Made by a program: the position numbers and the translations under genes
Notes under the pieces: generated by a model
Seen by the model: only the letters and a program-made list of their open reading frames with translations
What the model was told of the DNA's origin: nothing
Database searches by the model: none
NCBI GenBank assembly: GCA_020744225.1
Contig: JAGMWG010000002.1
Coordinates: forward strand, 620,001 to 684,000
Length of the DNA: 64,000 bases
Direction: 5' to 3'
Origin: Paraphoma chrysanthemicola
Taxonomy: Eukaryota > Ascomycota > Dothideomycetes > Pleosporales > Phaeosphaeriaceae
In this document: positions 43,732 through 54,606 of the stretch, in pieces
Layout of the letters: the number at the start of each line of letters is the position of its first letter
Numbering within the stretch: the stretch's first letter is position 1

Positions 43732-45320
43732 CGTAGTCGTTCCATCTGGTCGTTTCCTTGGTGCTCGTTGACGTCTGATGTCTGCAAGTGGTTCTGTTGA
43801 GCGCAGAGTGGCATCGTGGCGATGAGGAGGGACGGCGCGACGAAAGCACGAAACGCGGGGACGCGCTGTCACGAGGCGGGCAGCGCTTTACCAAAGTTAG
43901 CTTAGGCTGAGAGTAGCACGATTCTAGCATCTCACAAACAACCCTGTTCGCAGCTATCACTTCGTGGTCGAGCAGACTTATTCAAAGGATCACTTCATTT
44001 CTAATAGATCTTGCTGTTATGTAGTTTCTTTTCTTGTGATGCTCTACCAGCGGATCTTTGTCCAATTTCATGGATGGAAGCTGTCGTAAGTCCTACCACC
44101 CGAACCATTAATTGCCCGAATTGAGGCTGGCAGCCTCGGATCGAATCAATCAGTATCCGTCCTTTGGACTTCCTCAGAATCATCGATCTTGGGATCAGCC
44201 GGCCAGCCACATAAAATGCCGTGATGGGAAGCGGACCAAAAGAAACATGGTTCGTCGTACGATATGGTTGCGGCAGATCCACGGTACCCCTGCTCGGTCT
44301 CGGTCAAACATCAACAATACAATACACGCCCAGCGAACCAAAGCAATTTTTCGAACCCGGCTTTGAGGATAGACAGGATTGCGTCCCTTTTTCTTAACAG
44401 ACGAGACGAGCTAAGCTACCTAATCGCACGGCAGCTGAAATGCTGAATTGATTTTTCCCCTGCCATTGGACGACTTGTGGACGAGATTCACGGAGCAGGA
44501 TTCTTATCATCCTAGATAGATTGGTTCCCGTCCAGCTTGGATCTATTGCGCCGATGATACATAGGCCTTGCATTTCCTTGTTGTCCGCGACAAGTCTTTG
44601 TTGTTGCAGAGTCTGACTCGTGGCTGGACTTGGTGGCCTTATCGATTGTTGCTTAGCAAAACACCGAGTACATCCAGCAGGTAAGACACCAAACACGATT
44701 CAAGTATACGTACCACCCGCATCCACAAGACGCGTATGGGGATTTAATGTCATGAATCGATCCGCTACACCCGAGATCTGCCAATGCTGGTGGGTTGCGC
44801 AATGGACGGCAAGCGGCATTCGCATGCCCAGCCACCGAAAATTCCGCCATGTCGATAGGGTGGCTCGCATGTGATTCAGCGCGATCTGTAGTTCGCAGGG
44901 AAAGGCGATCTAATTCAGGAATCATATCTTTCAGATGCAAGGTACAGCGGCCGTGGATGTGACGGCTGCGGTGTAGCGGGCAATCCAGCCCCACCATGTG
45001 CTGCTCATTGGGAGCCGGGACGCTGCGCTAGTCCTATCGCGGCTAGATGAGGGTCAGCCGCGAGGCTGGGGCAGGTGCCAGCCACACAATACGTACATCA
45101 ACAAACATGCAAGACATCCGCGCCGGCACTTGGCCGCTCGACACTCGACATTCACTCTTTTGCAGCCTGCATTCTTCCACGCTGCCTCTGTCGCCGTCTT
45201 GCAACTGCGACCCATGATCCGTTGCGGCATTCGTTCCGTCTCCACCACCCTCCCGCAGCAAACTGCCTGCTCTATACTAACAGAGCCGCGATAAGGCTGC
45301 AGCAGAGCAATTGAGCCATC
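43732..45320. other. Divergent intergenic region, 1.6 kb
   Basis: Between the minus-strand gene ending at 43731 and the plus-strand C2 gene. Short frames on both strands only. The last 250 bases are C-rich with CATTCAC/CACTCGACA-like words, typical of a 5' leader. No gene called. Confidence 0.4.
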
Positions 45321-48262
45321 ATGGCCACCAAGGCAGTCAGTCTGGCCGCGTTTGGCGGCGCCCACACGGCGGGCATTTTCTCAGACATGACAGTCGACGG
45401 ACCGATCATTGGCACGCTGGTCGTCATCATGGACCGCGCCAGGAACCTGCCCAACAAGCGCACCATGGGCAAGCAGGACCCGTACTGTGCCGCCAGACTC
45501 GGCAAGGAAGCAAAAAAGACCAAAACCGACAAGCGTGGAGGACAGACGCCAAAGTGGTGAGTACGGGTAATCGAATCGACCATGCGGGACTGACACGACC
45601 AAGGGACCAGGAACTGCGCTTCACCGTCCACGACTCGCCGGATTACCACCGTCTCAAGGTCTCAGTCTTCAACGACGACAAGAAGACGGAGCTCATTGGA
45701 GAATGCTGGGCGAACCTTGAGGCTGTCATCACGCCTGGTGGAGGCCAGAGCGACGACTGGCACCCACTGAACTGCAAGGGCAAATATGCCGGCGAGATCC
45801 GCATCGAGCTCACCTTCTACGACACCCGGCCCAAGGCCGAGAAGCCGGTAGTAGAACAGAGGAAGGAAGCCGCGCGTCCCGATGGCCAAACACCTGCGCT
45901 GGGAGGACCGCGGGAGAGCAAGCCCGTGAAGAGGAGGCCGCTGCCTTCGGACCCCACAGGCGCGTCGCCGTCGCCAAACAACACACCAGAGCATCGCGGA
46001 CTGCGCGGTGTACGCGCTGGACCACGCGAATTGGGCTCGCCGCGACACCAACAACCACAGGAACGAACGCCAGTGCAGCAGAGGAGCAGCCAGCAGTCGG
46101 AAACGCCGTCTCGCAGGCCGCTACCGGATGCTTCGCCAATGAATGGCACCCCTGTTTCGAACCACAACACTCCACAACGCCAGCAGGCTCCCCAGGACCC
46201 TTACACACCACCAAACCCGCGGCCGTCGCTCACAAACATCTCGCAGCAGAACGGCGAGAGCTTCGACATGTCGTACGCTGCGCCCAAGCCGTACGAGGTA
46301 CAGCCAGTGAACGCTGTGCCACCGCGCATGCGAGAGCCCCAGAGAGCCATGTCTCAGGACGACTACCAGTCTCAACGTGGGCATTCGCAGCCTGCTCCTG
46401 AGCCGCAGCACACCCATTCTGCGCCAATAATACCAACACAGCAAACTTACGACTCTCGGCCACGCCAGCAGCAGTACATTGAGTATCAGGAGCCGAATCA
46501 GCTTGTCTCGTACTCACAGGACCCATACCAGGACCCGTACCAGGACCCTGCGTACCAGGTTGCTCCTCTCAGGCCAAGTCGTAGTCACGACCGAAGCCCT
46601 GGAGGCATGTCACCCAACGAGCAATACCACTCGGACAGCTATGGCAATCTGCCGTCACCCTACGATGAAGGCGCATCCCATCGTAGACGTAGTGCTATGC
46701 AGCCAATGGTTGAGGACGAAGACGACCTTCCTCCCCCACCACCTGCACACAGGAGAAACGCCAGTACTCTACCATACCCTAGCCAGGAAAGCCCCCGGCA
46801 ATATCAGGATGATAGCCCGGCGCCCCTGAACATCACACGCTATAGAGAAGATCCGCAGCAGCCTTCATACACCCCACCGAATCCCTACGCTCAGGATGAT
46901 TACATGCGGCAGCAACCGTCAGAACGACGCATGACGTATCCTCGGGGATCGACCCATGCTTCAAGCCGACCGGAGTCGCGCGATGCGATGGCTCCGTCTC
47001 CATTGAGACAAGAAACGACTGCATTACCCGCAAGTCTCGTTGCTGGGCATGATGCTTCCCGCGATATGGTTGCTTACCAGGCCCCGCCGCCGTCATACGA
47101 AACCCCTCCACGTCTACGACAGTACTCGGAGCCAGCAGAGTACCGCCAAGCCTCGCAATACGACAACTACACGCACTCACAAGAGCTCGTGCATCACCAG
47201 TCGTCGCTGCCGTCATATGACTCGCCTTATTACCCACACGATCCACCTGAGCAGCCTCGACGCACCTCACCCGTTCACGAAGCTCCAATCGTCAAGCCAA
47301 GAGCCACAAGTCCTGGCGTCAGCCCAAGGTACTCGCCCACCCCTGTTGACGATCGTGCGCCCCGAGGCCCTACGCGAAGCATGCCCACGCGAAAGTCGGT
47401 ATCGCCACGACCGCCTCCAATGGAAGACTACGGCGAACGTCGTCTATCCGGCGTGGCTTTCAACCCGGACAGCTTTGATGTGTACAATCCTAGAGCGTCT
47501 AGGTCGCCAGTACCAGGCAACTCTGATGAAGACGAACGACCTGGCAGTCGGATGGAGTACAATGATAAGGGCCAGATCGTCACCTTTAGTGGTCGTGTCG
47601 TCGATGCCTCGGACCATCTTCCAATCGACAACTGGGCGCCCGAACCTACACCAAAGGGAACAGTCAAGGAGAAGCCGATCCGCTCGAGGGCCCAATTGAA
47701 TGGTTCCCGCGATATCGAGGCGGCTAAACAGCGTGAAGAAAAGTACAGGCGAGACCGTGAGGCAAGGGATCGCATTCGACACGCTACCAGCCAGACCTTC
47801 GGGGACGCCCCTGCCGATGCACCCAGCAACGCTCTTGTCATCTCGAGACACGACTTCAACAGCCGCAACTCTCCCGCTCACAATGGCGCTATGGTGCTTG
47901 CAGATTACGACGCAACGCCACCAGGCTCTGACGGCCGCAATCGGCTCCAGAAGCGTAGCCCACGTCCTTCGTACGAGCAGCATTCATCGCAGAATTCACA
48001 GTCGTACGCCCCACATCCCGATTCGCATGTGCTGCGTGAACGCCACAACCCAAACAGCTATGGCAGCAGTCCCAGCTACGGTCATGATGGACGCAGACAT
48101 TCAGCTGCACCACCGATTCCTGCGAAGATTCCTCTCGAGGCCGGCATGCCCATGCAGAATGAGGACATGGCGCTCAGTCTTGAGCTTCAAAGCATCGATA
48201 TCGGGCCCGGAAGCGGCGGTCGCAGGCCGAGAGCACAGGCTAGGCGCCAGTACGGTTTCTGA
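45321..48262 (+). CDS. C2-domain protein with long Pro/Gln-rich tail (Inn1/Fic1-like)
   Basis: A 964-residue protein with exons 45321-45556 and 45604-48262; the 47-nt intron splits a TGG codon. Residues about 20-155 form a C2 domain: IGTLVVIMDRARNLPNKRTM, GKQDPYCAARLG, TPKWDQELRFTVHD, LKVSVFNDDKKTELIG and GEIRIELTFYDTRP. C2 domains bind membranes. The tail is disordered, rich in P, Q, S, R and Y, with many PxxP motifs (RRPLPS, DLPPPPPAHRR) that could bind SH3 domains and a short tandem repeat of QDPY near residue 395. An N-terminal C2 followed by a proline-rich tail is the layout of yeast Inn1 and fission-yeast Fic1, which act at the division site with Hof1/Cdc15. I assign that role by architecture. 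Confidence 0.85.
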
Positions 48263-48977
48263 ACATTCTCTACTTCTCAAAACTTCATATTTGGAGTCTT
48301 TATTTCATGCCACTTGGCATTGTACAACATATACTGGTTTCGGATTTTCGGGCGGGTTGTTCCTTTTTGCTCGATGTCTGTTGATCCGCGAATGCTGGAT
48401 CCGGGCATGTCTGAGTTTTGCTCTGCGTACAGCTTGGTGGCAGCCAGGCATAGAACCTCTGCGCCCTCGTGCGCTCGGTGCTGATATATGAGTTTATCGG
48501 AGTAATGATACCACTTTCAAATGCCTATGTCACATTGATGGAGTCGTTCCTTCACAATCAGTTCATCTCTTTTATTTTCAACGACTCCGGTGCTCCTGAG
48601 AACGCGGAACGGTTCGGGACTTGTACTCTGAATCCCGCAGCCCGCTGCCGTAAAGTCCGTCGTTGTCGGCCTCGCACCGAGGCTTGGTGGGGCTATATTT
48701 TTACCCAAAATGGAAACCAGGTGCGGCTCCGCTCACCGTGCCCACATTACCTCTTAAATGCGTACGATGACACCATTCACGGGAGATTTCCAGGGCGCGC
48801 GATATGGATGCGATTGGTGCGCGGGTCCGGTGAGGGGATAATGCGGCTGCGCAGCATATATAGAGTGCGCGATGGGTGCAGGTACTTCAAGCATTCACAG
48901 CAGCCTGCAAAACGTCAATCTCCAATCATCACAAGCCTCACATACCTCCAAATCTTCTCGCACTAGTTACGTCCAAC
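48263..48977. promoter_or_regulatory. Intergenic, 715 bp, with TATA box of the Gfa gene
   Basis: A TATATAG at about 48857-48863 lies roughly 115 nt before the ATG at 48978, followed by a CA-rich leader. The left half is the 3' region of the C2 gene. No other feature seen. Confidence 0.55.
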
Positions 48978-49550
48978 ATGTCATCCATTCACCCCTACAT
49001 TGAGAACGGCATCCCAAAGAGCGATCCCAACTTCTCTGGTGGCACATTGCGCTGCCGCTGTTCCAGCAACAAAGTCGAAGTCAAATTGGGCAGCAATGTT
49101 CTACACAACCACTTCTGCGGCTGCTCCAAATGCTGGAAACCCTCTGGCGCCCTCTTCTCCCTCGTCAGCGTCATTCCCGTCGATAAAGTAACCGTCACTG
49201 CCAACGGAAACAAACTGCACATCATCGACTCCAGCGCCGCCATCCAGCGTAACGCATGTAAAGAATGCGGCGTGCATCTCTTCGGCCGTATCGAGCAAGA
49301 CCATGCGTTCAAAGGCCTAGACTTCGTGCACGTCGAACTCAGCGACGAGAAGGGATGGCAGGAACCTCAATTCGCCGGCTTTGTGAGCAGCATTATCGAG
49401 CAGGGCTTCGATCCGAGCAAAATCGACGGCGTGCGGAACAAGTTTAAGCAAGCGGGCTTGGAGACATATGATTGTTTGAACCCGGGCCTGATGGATGCGC
49501 TTGCGGCGTTTACGGCGAAAAAGAATGCGAAGGTGAGTGCGAAATTGTGA
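48978..49550 (+). CDS. Gfa/CENP-V family zinc protein (glutathione-dependent formaldehyde-activating type)
   Basis: Single-exon 190-residue protein of the Gfa family, whose founding member speeds the addition of formaldehyde to glutathione. The zinc-binding cysteines are all present: LRCRC, HNHFCGCSKCWK and NACKECGVHLFGRIE. The length agrees with full-length fungal Gfa proteins, and the C-terminal half (LDFVHVELSDEKGWQEPQFA) matches the longer Gfa subgroup. Start chosen at MSSIHPYIENGIP, 115 nt after a TATA box. Many Gfa paralogues have unknown substrates, so the formaldehyde role is not certain. Confidence 0.9.
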   Translation: MSSIHPYIENGIPKSDPNFSGGTLRCRCSSNKVEVKLGSNVLHNHFCGCSKCWKPSGALFSLVSVIPVDKVTVTANGNKLHIIDSSAAIQRNACKECGVHLFGRIEQDHAFKGLDFVHVELSDEKGWQEPQFAGFVSSIIEQGFDPSKIDGVRNKFKQAGLETYDCLNPGLMDALAAFTAKKNAKVSAKL

Positions 49551-50034
49551 CCACGAGAAGCCCAAGATGTACCGTAACTAAGAGGGAAGTAGTAAACGGG
49601 CCAGTGGTTGTTGAAGAATTTGGCGAGGTATTATAATAAAAAGGCACCATCGAAACTCGGCGTGCCGCTTTATATGCATATAGAGAATATGTGAGCACCA
49701 TGATCACCCACTAGTCAGCCCGAATACCACATCTCCTCCCCACATATGATGGGACGCCAAATCTAGTCCTTTACCGTGATGGTTTTCCGTTTGATGCTGC
49801 GGGGAAATGTACGCGAATGATTGCAGGACTAACTACATGGATTGGATAATTAGCCGAACCCTTCCGCGTTGGTGTTGTGTCTGTGGTCACGCTCCTAATA
49901 CTCATGGAACACGACTAGTAGTATCGCAAAGGATAATCAAACAATCTTACAACATTCGCATCGACTGCTCTATACTGCTCATGGCGGAGCACTCACTTCC
50001 TCATCAGTAGTCTTATACTTATCCCTCACATACT
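49551..50034. other. Intergenic, 484 bp
   Basis: 3' region of the Gfa gene and flank of the relic that follows. No gene seen. Confidence 0.4.
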
Positions 50035-50422
50035 TATCCAGCATTCTCAAAACTCTCACCTACCGACTTACCCACATTAGGTGTCTCAACTAGCCGTATC
50101 TCTCCCTTAGTATCTATGACTTCTATCACAGCCACGTTTTTCTTGTCGCGGAATCACAGAAAGCTCACCACTACCGCGTGTATGTTGTGCTTGGAAATGT
50201 AGTCTTTGTTGTGATCTAATCAAAATTTTGTAATGGAGTTGCTGAGATTGAATTCCTCTTGCGTGAGGCTGGGGAGAAACACTGAATCGGCAGACATTGG
50301 GGAGGGTGAATCAGGTAGTTGGGTGATGTCTGTTTCAGACATTTGATCCAGGAAGGGATTTGCCTTGGCTTGAAGCTAGGTGTTGTGCAGTGCTGAATCA
50401 CGGATGGATCTTCCAGGAGCAT
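50035..50422 (-). pseudogene. Relic of an unknown gene
   Basis: On the minus strand a frame starts MLLEDPSVIQHCTTPSFKPR and reaches SATPLQNFD, then stops. One base out, coding-looking sequence resumes: LDHNKDYISKHNIHAVVVSF, an in-frame TGA, then FRDKKNVAVIEVIDTKGEIR and LVETPNVGKSVGESFENAG before a stop. The strong beta-strand pattern of AVIEVIDTKGEIRLVET is not expected by chance. One frameshift and one stop within 390 bases point to a decayed gene. I do not recognise the family. Confidence 0.5.
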
Positions 50423-51089
50423 GTCTCGCTGGAGTCTACAACCGGAAGGGATTTATCGACAGACTTTAGTGAAAGATTCGAGAGCAAAATGACTCTCGAT
50501 ATATAGCAACAATTGTCAATGAATCCATCAAGGAGTGAGTCGCATTTGGCGGATTATTTTGCTTTGGAGAGTTATTGACGTTGTTCCATCATGATGATCT
50601 TACTCTTCGGTTGCGTCTGCGAATTGTGATTCATCCTGGTGGTACGGAACTCGAAGATAGTGCGTGACTTGAGTAAACGTCGCAGGCGCATAATAACCCT
50701 GAGTCTAAACTGGGTCTACGAGGCTTCAACGACGGTACCTAGCCTCTCCTTGCATTAGGCTGTACGTTGCTGCCTATCTCATCGCCCATGAGCAGTTCGC
50801 GACTGTGGTTCTGATGGCTCCCTCAAGAAGTGCTCGTTTTATCAACGACCCTGCTACACCTGTCCCACTACGTCACGCGTATCATGGTCCGATTTTACGA
50901 ATTTTACAAGGCAGGGAATGGGGGCCAATCAATTCCGCCAAGGAATCTACGATTGGCTGCACGTGCCAAGCAACTACCGTGACACATCTGAACGGAACGT
51001 GCCTGCCGATTCTATGGACCCCTTGCAGACTCCTCCTAGATCAGTACTGCTTTTTGATCAAACCAAGATACACTTGAACCCGCTCCTAT
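50423..51089. other. Intergenic, 667 bp
   Basis: Upstream of the kinase-like locus. A plus-strand frame at 50918-51090 (MGANQFRQGIYDWLHVPSNY) could be a lost 5' exon, but it overlaps the chosen start in another frame. No gene called. Confidence 0.35.
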
Positions 51090-52701
51090 ATGTCTCGAAC
51101 ACGATCACGAGAAACAGAAGACCCCTTGCAAACACTTTTCCAGAGATCTGACAAGGCTGAAGTGTTCACCGACTTGGAGATCGACGAAGTCTCGCGCATA
51201 CTTCATGACTCTCGGCTTCCTGGAGGTGATTATCCACGGACTTACATAGTATTGCGAACCATTGGTCAATTAAACTTGCTTGATACGTTCATCAAGCTCG
51301 GATTTGACGACCAGTGGTTTCCTATTGGGACCCGTAGCCTACCCTCATTACTCAGCCCCGCGATCCGAAATGCATTCGCAAATGCCCAGTCCGTCGTTCT
51401 GACAAAGTCGCTTGACGTAGAACATGGCCGTCATCTGCACTTCACTCCGGGAGAGCCTCTTCCCTTCGAGATCGGCAATCGGCTCGGTAGTGGTGGCTAT
51501 AGCCAAGTGGACCGCATATATAGTCGCATCAGCAAGCGCTCATATGCCCTAAACGCATCAGAAGGCGTAACGTCTTTGGAAACGACACTAAGGAAGCCAT
51601 GAAGAGGTTCAAATCTGAGGTCGACATCATGCGGGGCTTGAAGCATCAACACATTGTTCAATTTGTTGGCAGCTATACGGATAAGACCTATCTGGGCATC
51701 ATAACATCTCCAGTTGCTGACATGGACTTGGCGGCTTTCTTGACGCGCTTGTGTGGTTCAATCAGGGCTGGTTCAGGCCCAGAGAAAGTCGTTGCTTCTG
51801 AGATGTCATCCACGCTGAGATCATTCTTTGGCTGCTTAGCGGCTGCACTGGCGTATTTGCACGATACAAAGAACCAGAGGTCAATCAATCTTGCAGAGCT
51901 CCTAGTCAGGATGTCCAGCTCCATGACCGCCGGACAAGGTTTGCAGTCTACACGACTTGCACCAATTTCGCAGACCAACAAGGATCGCTCTGTACCGGGC
52001 AAAGGGAAAGTCGAATCGCCCGGTCAAACCTCGTCTCCGACCAATGCAGCTAGTTCTGTAGATGACACCTCAGTGGCGCAAGACGTGACTTCCAGCCAAG
52101 GCAATGTCGCTTTTGCTGTTTTCGATTACAAGAGGCAGGCGAGCAACGAAATTGACCTCATACAGGGGGAAGCTATCACAGATGTTGTCCAACACGAATC
52201 TGGCTGCAGTTACGGCCATAGGAGGAATGGCAACCACGGCTGGTTTCCCAGCGCGTATGTTGCAATGCAGATCAGCGGAGAATCGTCGTCGTATGAGGCT
52301 CCCAAGCACGTCAGTGGCCTTGGATTGAACCAGCCATGGTTTCGAGGCGTTGTGCATGTACCGAAGGACGCTTCCGAACCACAAGAGGCATTGCGAAAAA
52401 TATGGCACGCAGCAAGGAATTCGCAAAGGAAGGAGGGAGGTGACCTGGCACCGCTTATCAGGCCCAAGCTGGCAATGCCTCATCTACCCGAAGCAGTACT
52501 TTGTACAGCTACGAAGCTGGATCACCGAATGAGATCAGTTTTGCTGAAGGCGCGCATATTGGCATCCTAGTGGGTTGGACTTTCTGTTGCGTGTCGTCTT
52601 GAGCTCATGATTTTTAGGAATTGTCAGACGGGGACAGGTGGTTCGGACAGTACGACGGAAAGCAAGGGCTATTCCCGAAGCACTATGTTGAGCTGAAGTA
52701 G
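51090..52701 (+). pseudogene. Broken kinase/SH3 chimera
   Basis: The 5' part matches a fungal serine/threonine kinase family with a long N-terminal extension: RTYIVLRTIGQLNLLDTFIK, then the glycine loop LGSGGYSQVDRI. At 51552 the frame is lost at YAL, exactly at the codon for the catalytic lysine; one base over, RIRRRNVFGNDTKEAMKRFK continues and runs through KHQHIVQFVGSYTD to AAALAYLHDTKN. There the kinase stops: no HRD, DFG or later lobe exists. The frame passes into an unrelated sequence with an SH3 domain (AVFDYKRQASNEIDLIQGEA ... GWFPSAYVAMQ). A second SH3 follows in a different frame from about 52500 (LYSYEAGSPNEISFAEGAHI), is spliced over 52570-52617 and ends DRWFGQYDGKQGLFPKHYVE at 52701. 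Two frameshifts and a half kinase make a working product unlikely. Confidence 0.65.
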
Positions 52702-52754
52702 CATACCATCTCGTATATCAGGCCAGTCCGCATCCTTTCGACGTTCCGTCCTAT

Positions 52755-54131
52755 TCAAACCGCCGCCTGACTCGCCCTCAATGCTCCCACCACAGCCACC
52801 GCCAAAATCGGACTAATCACATAGCTCACCGTCAAAATCTTCGCAATTCGCCTCTCATCCTCTGGCCCCGCATCGCTGACCTGTACCATCGTAATGAGTT
52901 TCATTGCCGGTGGACCCGTAGGCATAAGCATCATAGCAAACCACAGCATCGGATCATTCCCCAAGACACCATCTCGTCCCTGTTCTTTCACAACCGCGTA
53001 AACCCCGCCAATACTCAGCACCGGCCACACAAAAAACCTCACCAGCAAAATAAACAGCGTCGTCGCAATCGGAATCCTCGACTTCGCCGCCTCCGCCTCA
53101 GACGCCTCTTTCGACTCCTGATAACTCGTGTACAAACTGATCCCCGCAACAATCAACGGCAGCGGAACAAACAACCCGCCAACATTCTTCCAGCTTTCCG
53201 TCAGCCAGGCTGTGAATATCCCGCCGTCGTACTCTTTTGCGAAAAAGGCGCGGTGGAGCGCGGGGGTGAGACCGATTATGGCGCCCAAGACAGCACCGAG
53301 TAGAGGCGCGTTCAGGAAGTCGTAGAAGAAGAGTAGCCACCATTGAACGCGGGGGCTCAGGTCGTGCCAGTGTACGTGCGGAATGTACCAGGGGCGCCGG
53401 CGAACGGTGGTGAATTTCGGCTTGGAGGGGAAGAAGGTGATTGCGTGGATGGATTCGTGGCGAGTGCGGTGCTGCTGGGGGACTGGGAGGAGGGAGGTTT
53501 GTTCGTTTGGTGGCCATGTCGTTCCTCCGTTTTCAGCCTCGTCGTCCGCAGCTGGGGTGCCTGGGGTGCTAGTTGACCCGGAGTCGAGGGTCTTATCGTC
53601 GTCAGATTCAGGCGCGTGTTCGGTGTCGATTAGCCTAGGTCCGACGGCGAAAGTCAAGCAGCTGCTTACCGTCGCGAAGACGAGGAAGTAGCTTTTCGCA
53701 CGCTCAATCATGGCGCGAGTCGTTTCGTCGCCTTGCGTCAAGCCCGCGAGGATGCCCGTCGCATCCAAGCTCTGAATCAACAACAACGGATAACTCGTCG
53801 TGTTATTAAACATCAGCGCCGCAGTCACCCAATCCGGCATGCCAAACACCAAATGCGCAAAGATGCCAATCAGGAAACTAAGCAAGTGGCATATAAACGC
53901 CCATAAAAGGATAATCAGATACCGATTTGCCGAGCCCAAGTGCAATTCCGAACCAATCTGCACCAGCAACAGCGCGGGGAGAAACATCTTGACGCAGATC
54001 TTGCTAATCGCTTTCCCATGCTGTGAATTGAGCAGGCCGAATTTCGCTGCTATCCCGCCGTACGAGATGACGAGCAAGACTGATAAGGACGCTTGCACTG
54101 CGGCAACAAAGGACGAGAGCAGAGGACCCAT
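52755..54131 (-). CDS. Mem_trans family carrier (auxin efflux carrier-like)
   Basis: Single-exon 458-residue membrane protein of the auxin-efflux-carrier/PIN-like family (Mem_trans), found in fungi at the ER or plasma membrane; substrate unknown. It has the family layout: five hydrophobic segments (ASLSVLLVISYGGIAAKFGL at residues 14-33 onward, including MFLPALLLVQIGSEL and MFNNTTSYPLLLIQSL), a cytosolic acidic loop at about 170-250, then five more segments with PLIVAGISLY and the conserved end AMMLMPTGPPAMKLITMVQV. The FNNTTSYPL and PTGPPAMKL motifs are the symmetrical crossover positions of this fold. Start is the first ATG and the length is usual for the family. Confidence 0.92.
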   Translation of the reverse strand: MGPLLSSFVAAVQASLSVLLVISYGGIAAKFGLLNSQHGKAISKICVKMFLPALLLVQIGSELHLGSANRYLIILLWAFICHLLSFLIGIFAHLVFGMPDWVTAALMFNNTTSYPLLLIQSLDATGILAGLTQGDETTRAMIERAKSYFLVFATVSSCLTFAVGPRLIDTEHAPESDDDKTLDSGSTSTPGTPAADDEAENGGTTWPPNEQTSLLPVPQQHRTRHESIHAITFFPSKPKFTTVRRRPWYIPHVHWHDLSPRVQWWLLFFYDFLNAPLLGAVLGAIIGLTPALHRAFFAKEYDGGIFTAWLTESWKNVGGLFVPLPLIVAGISLYTSYQESKEASEAEAAKSRIPIATTLFILLVRFFVWPVLSIGGVYAVVKEQGRDGVLGNDPMLWFAMMLMPTGPPAMKLITMVQVSDAGPEDERRIAKILTVSYVISPILAVAVVGALRASQAAV

Positions 54132-54606
54132 GGTTACCGCCGCGTGATCGTGAATGGGCGTGAAGATGGATTGCGACGATTAATAGCAATAAGCATTATC
54201 TGGGCAACGGCGTGCTTAAGAAGCGCAATGACTTCAAGCTCCCGGCGTCATGCAGATCGGTGGTTGACTGAGCGATGCTTGTTTGGGCATGGTTCGTCAT
54301 ATGAAGGCTGAAGCACGATATTGATTGGTTGAAGCTGATTGGGTCAGCATGCGGGATGTAAGCGATCGTGGAGATAGCCGATGCGATGAATTGTGGGACG
54401 CGTGGGTATCGTCCGAACTGCGGGAGATGTGATTTCGATCGTTGGGATGGGTGTAGACGTAGGAGAAAGTTGATCAGCGTTGCATATGTAGCTAGTTGAG
54501 TATCAATTTTGTGTCATCGTTTGACTGTGTGAAGGCCTACACGAAAGCAAGTGAGCAGCAGAGAGGTTTATCTTGATCTTCGGAACCTTCATGTCGCGTA
54601 CATAGT
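54132..54606. other. Intergenic, 475 bp
   Basis: Promoter of the carrier gene and 3' region of the GTPase gene. No element recognised. Confidence 0.4.

Noticed and set aside
44001..44282. 93-codon minus-strand frame in the 43.7-45.3 kb gap
   Set aside because: No start context, splice partner or family; length is within chance for this base composition.
48469..48966. 165-codon plus-strand frame before the Gfa gene
   Set aside because: It overlaps the TATA box and leader of the Gfa gene and has no domain or conserved look.
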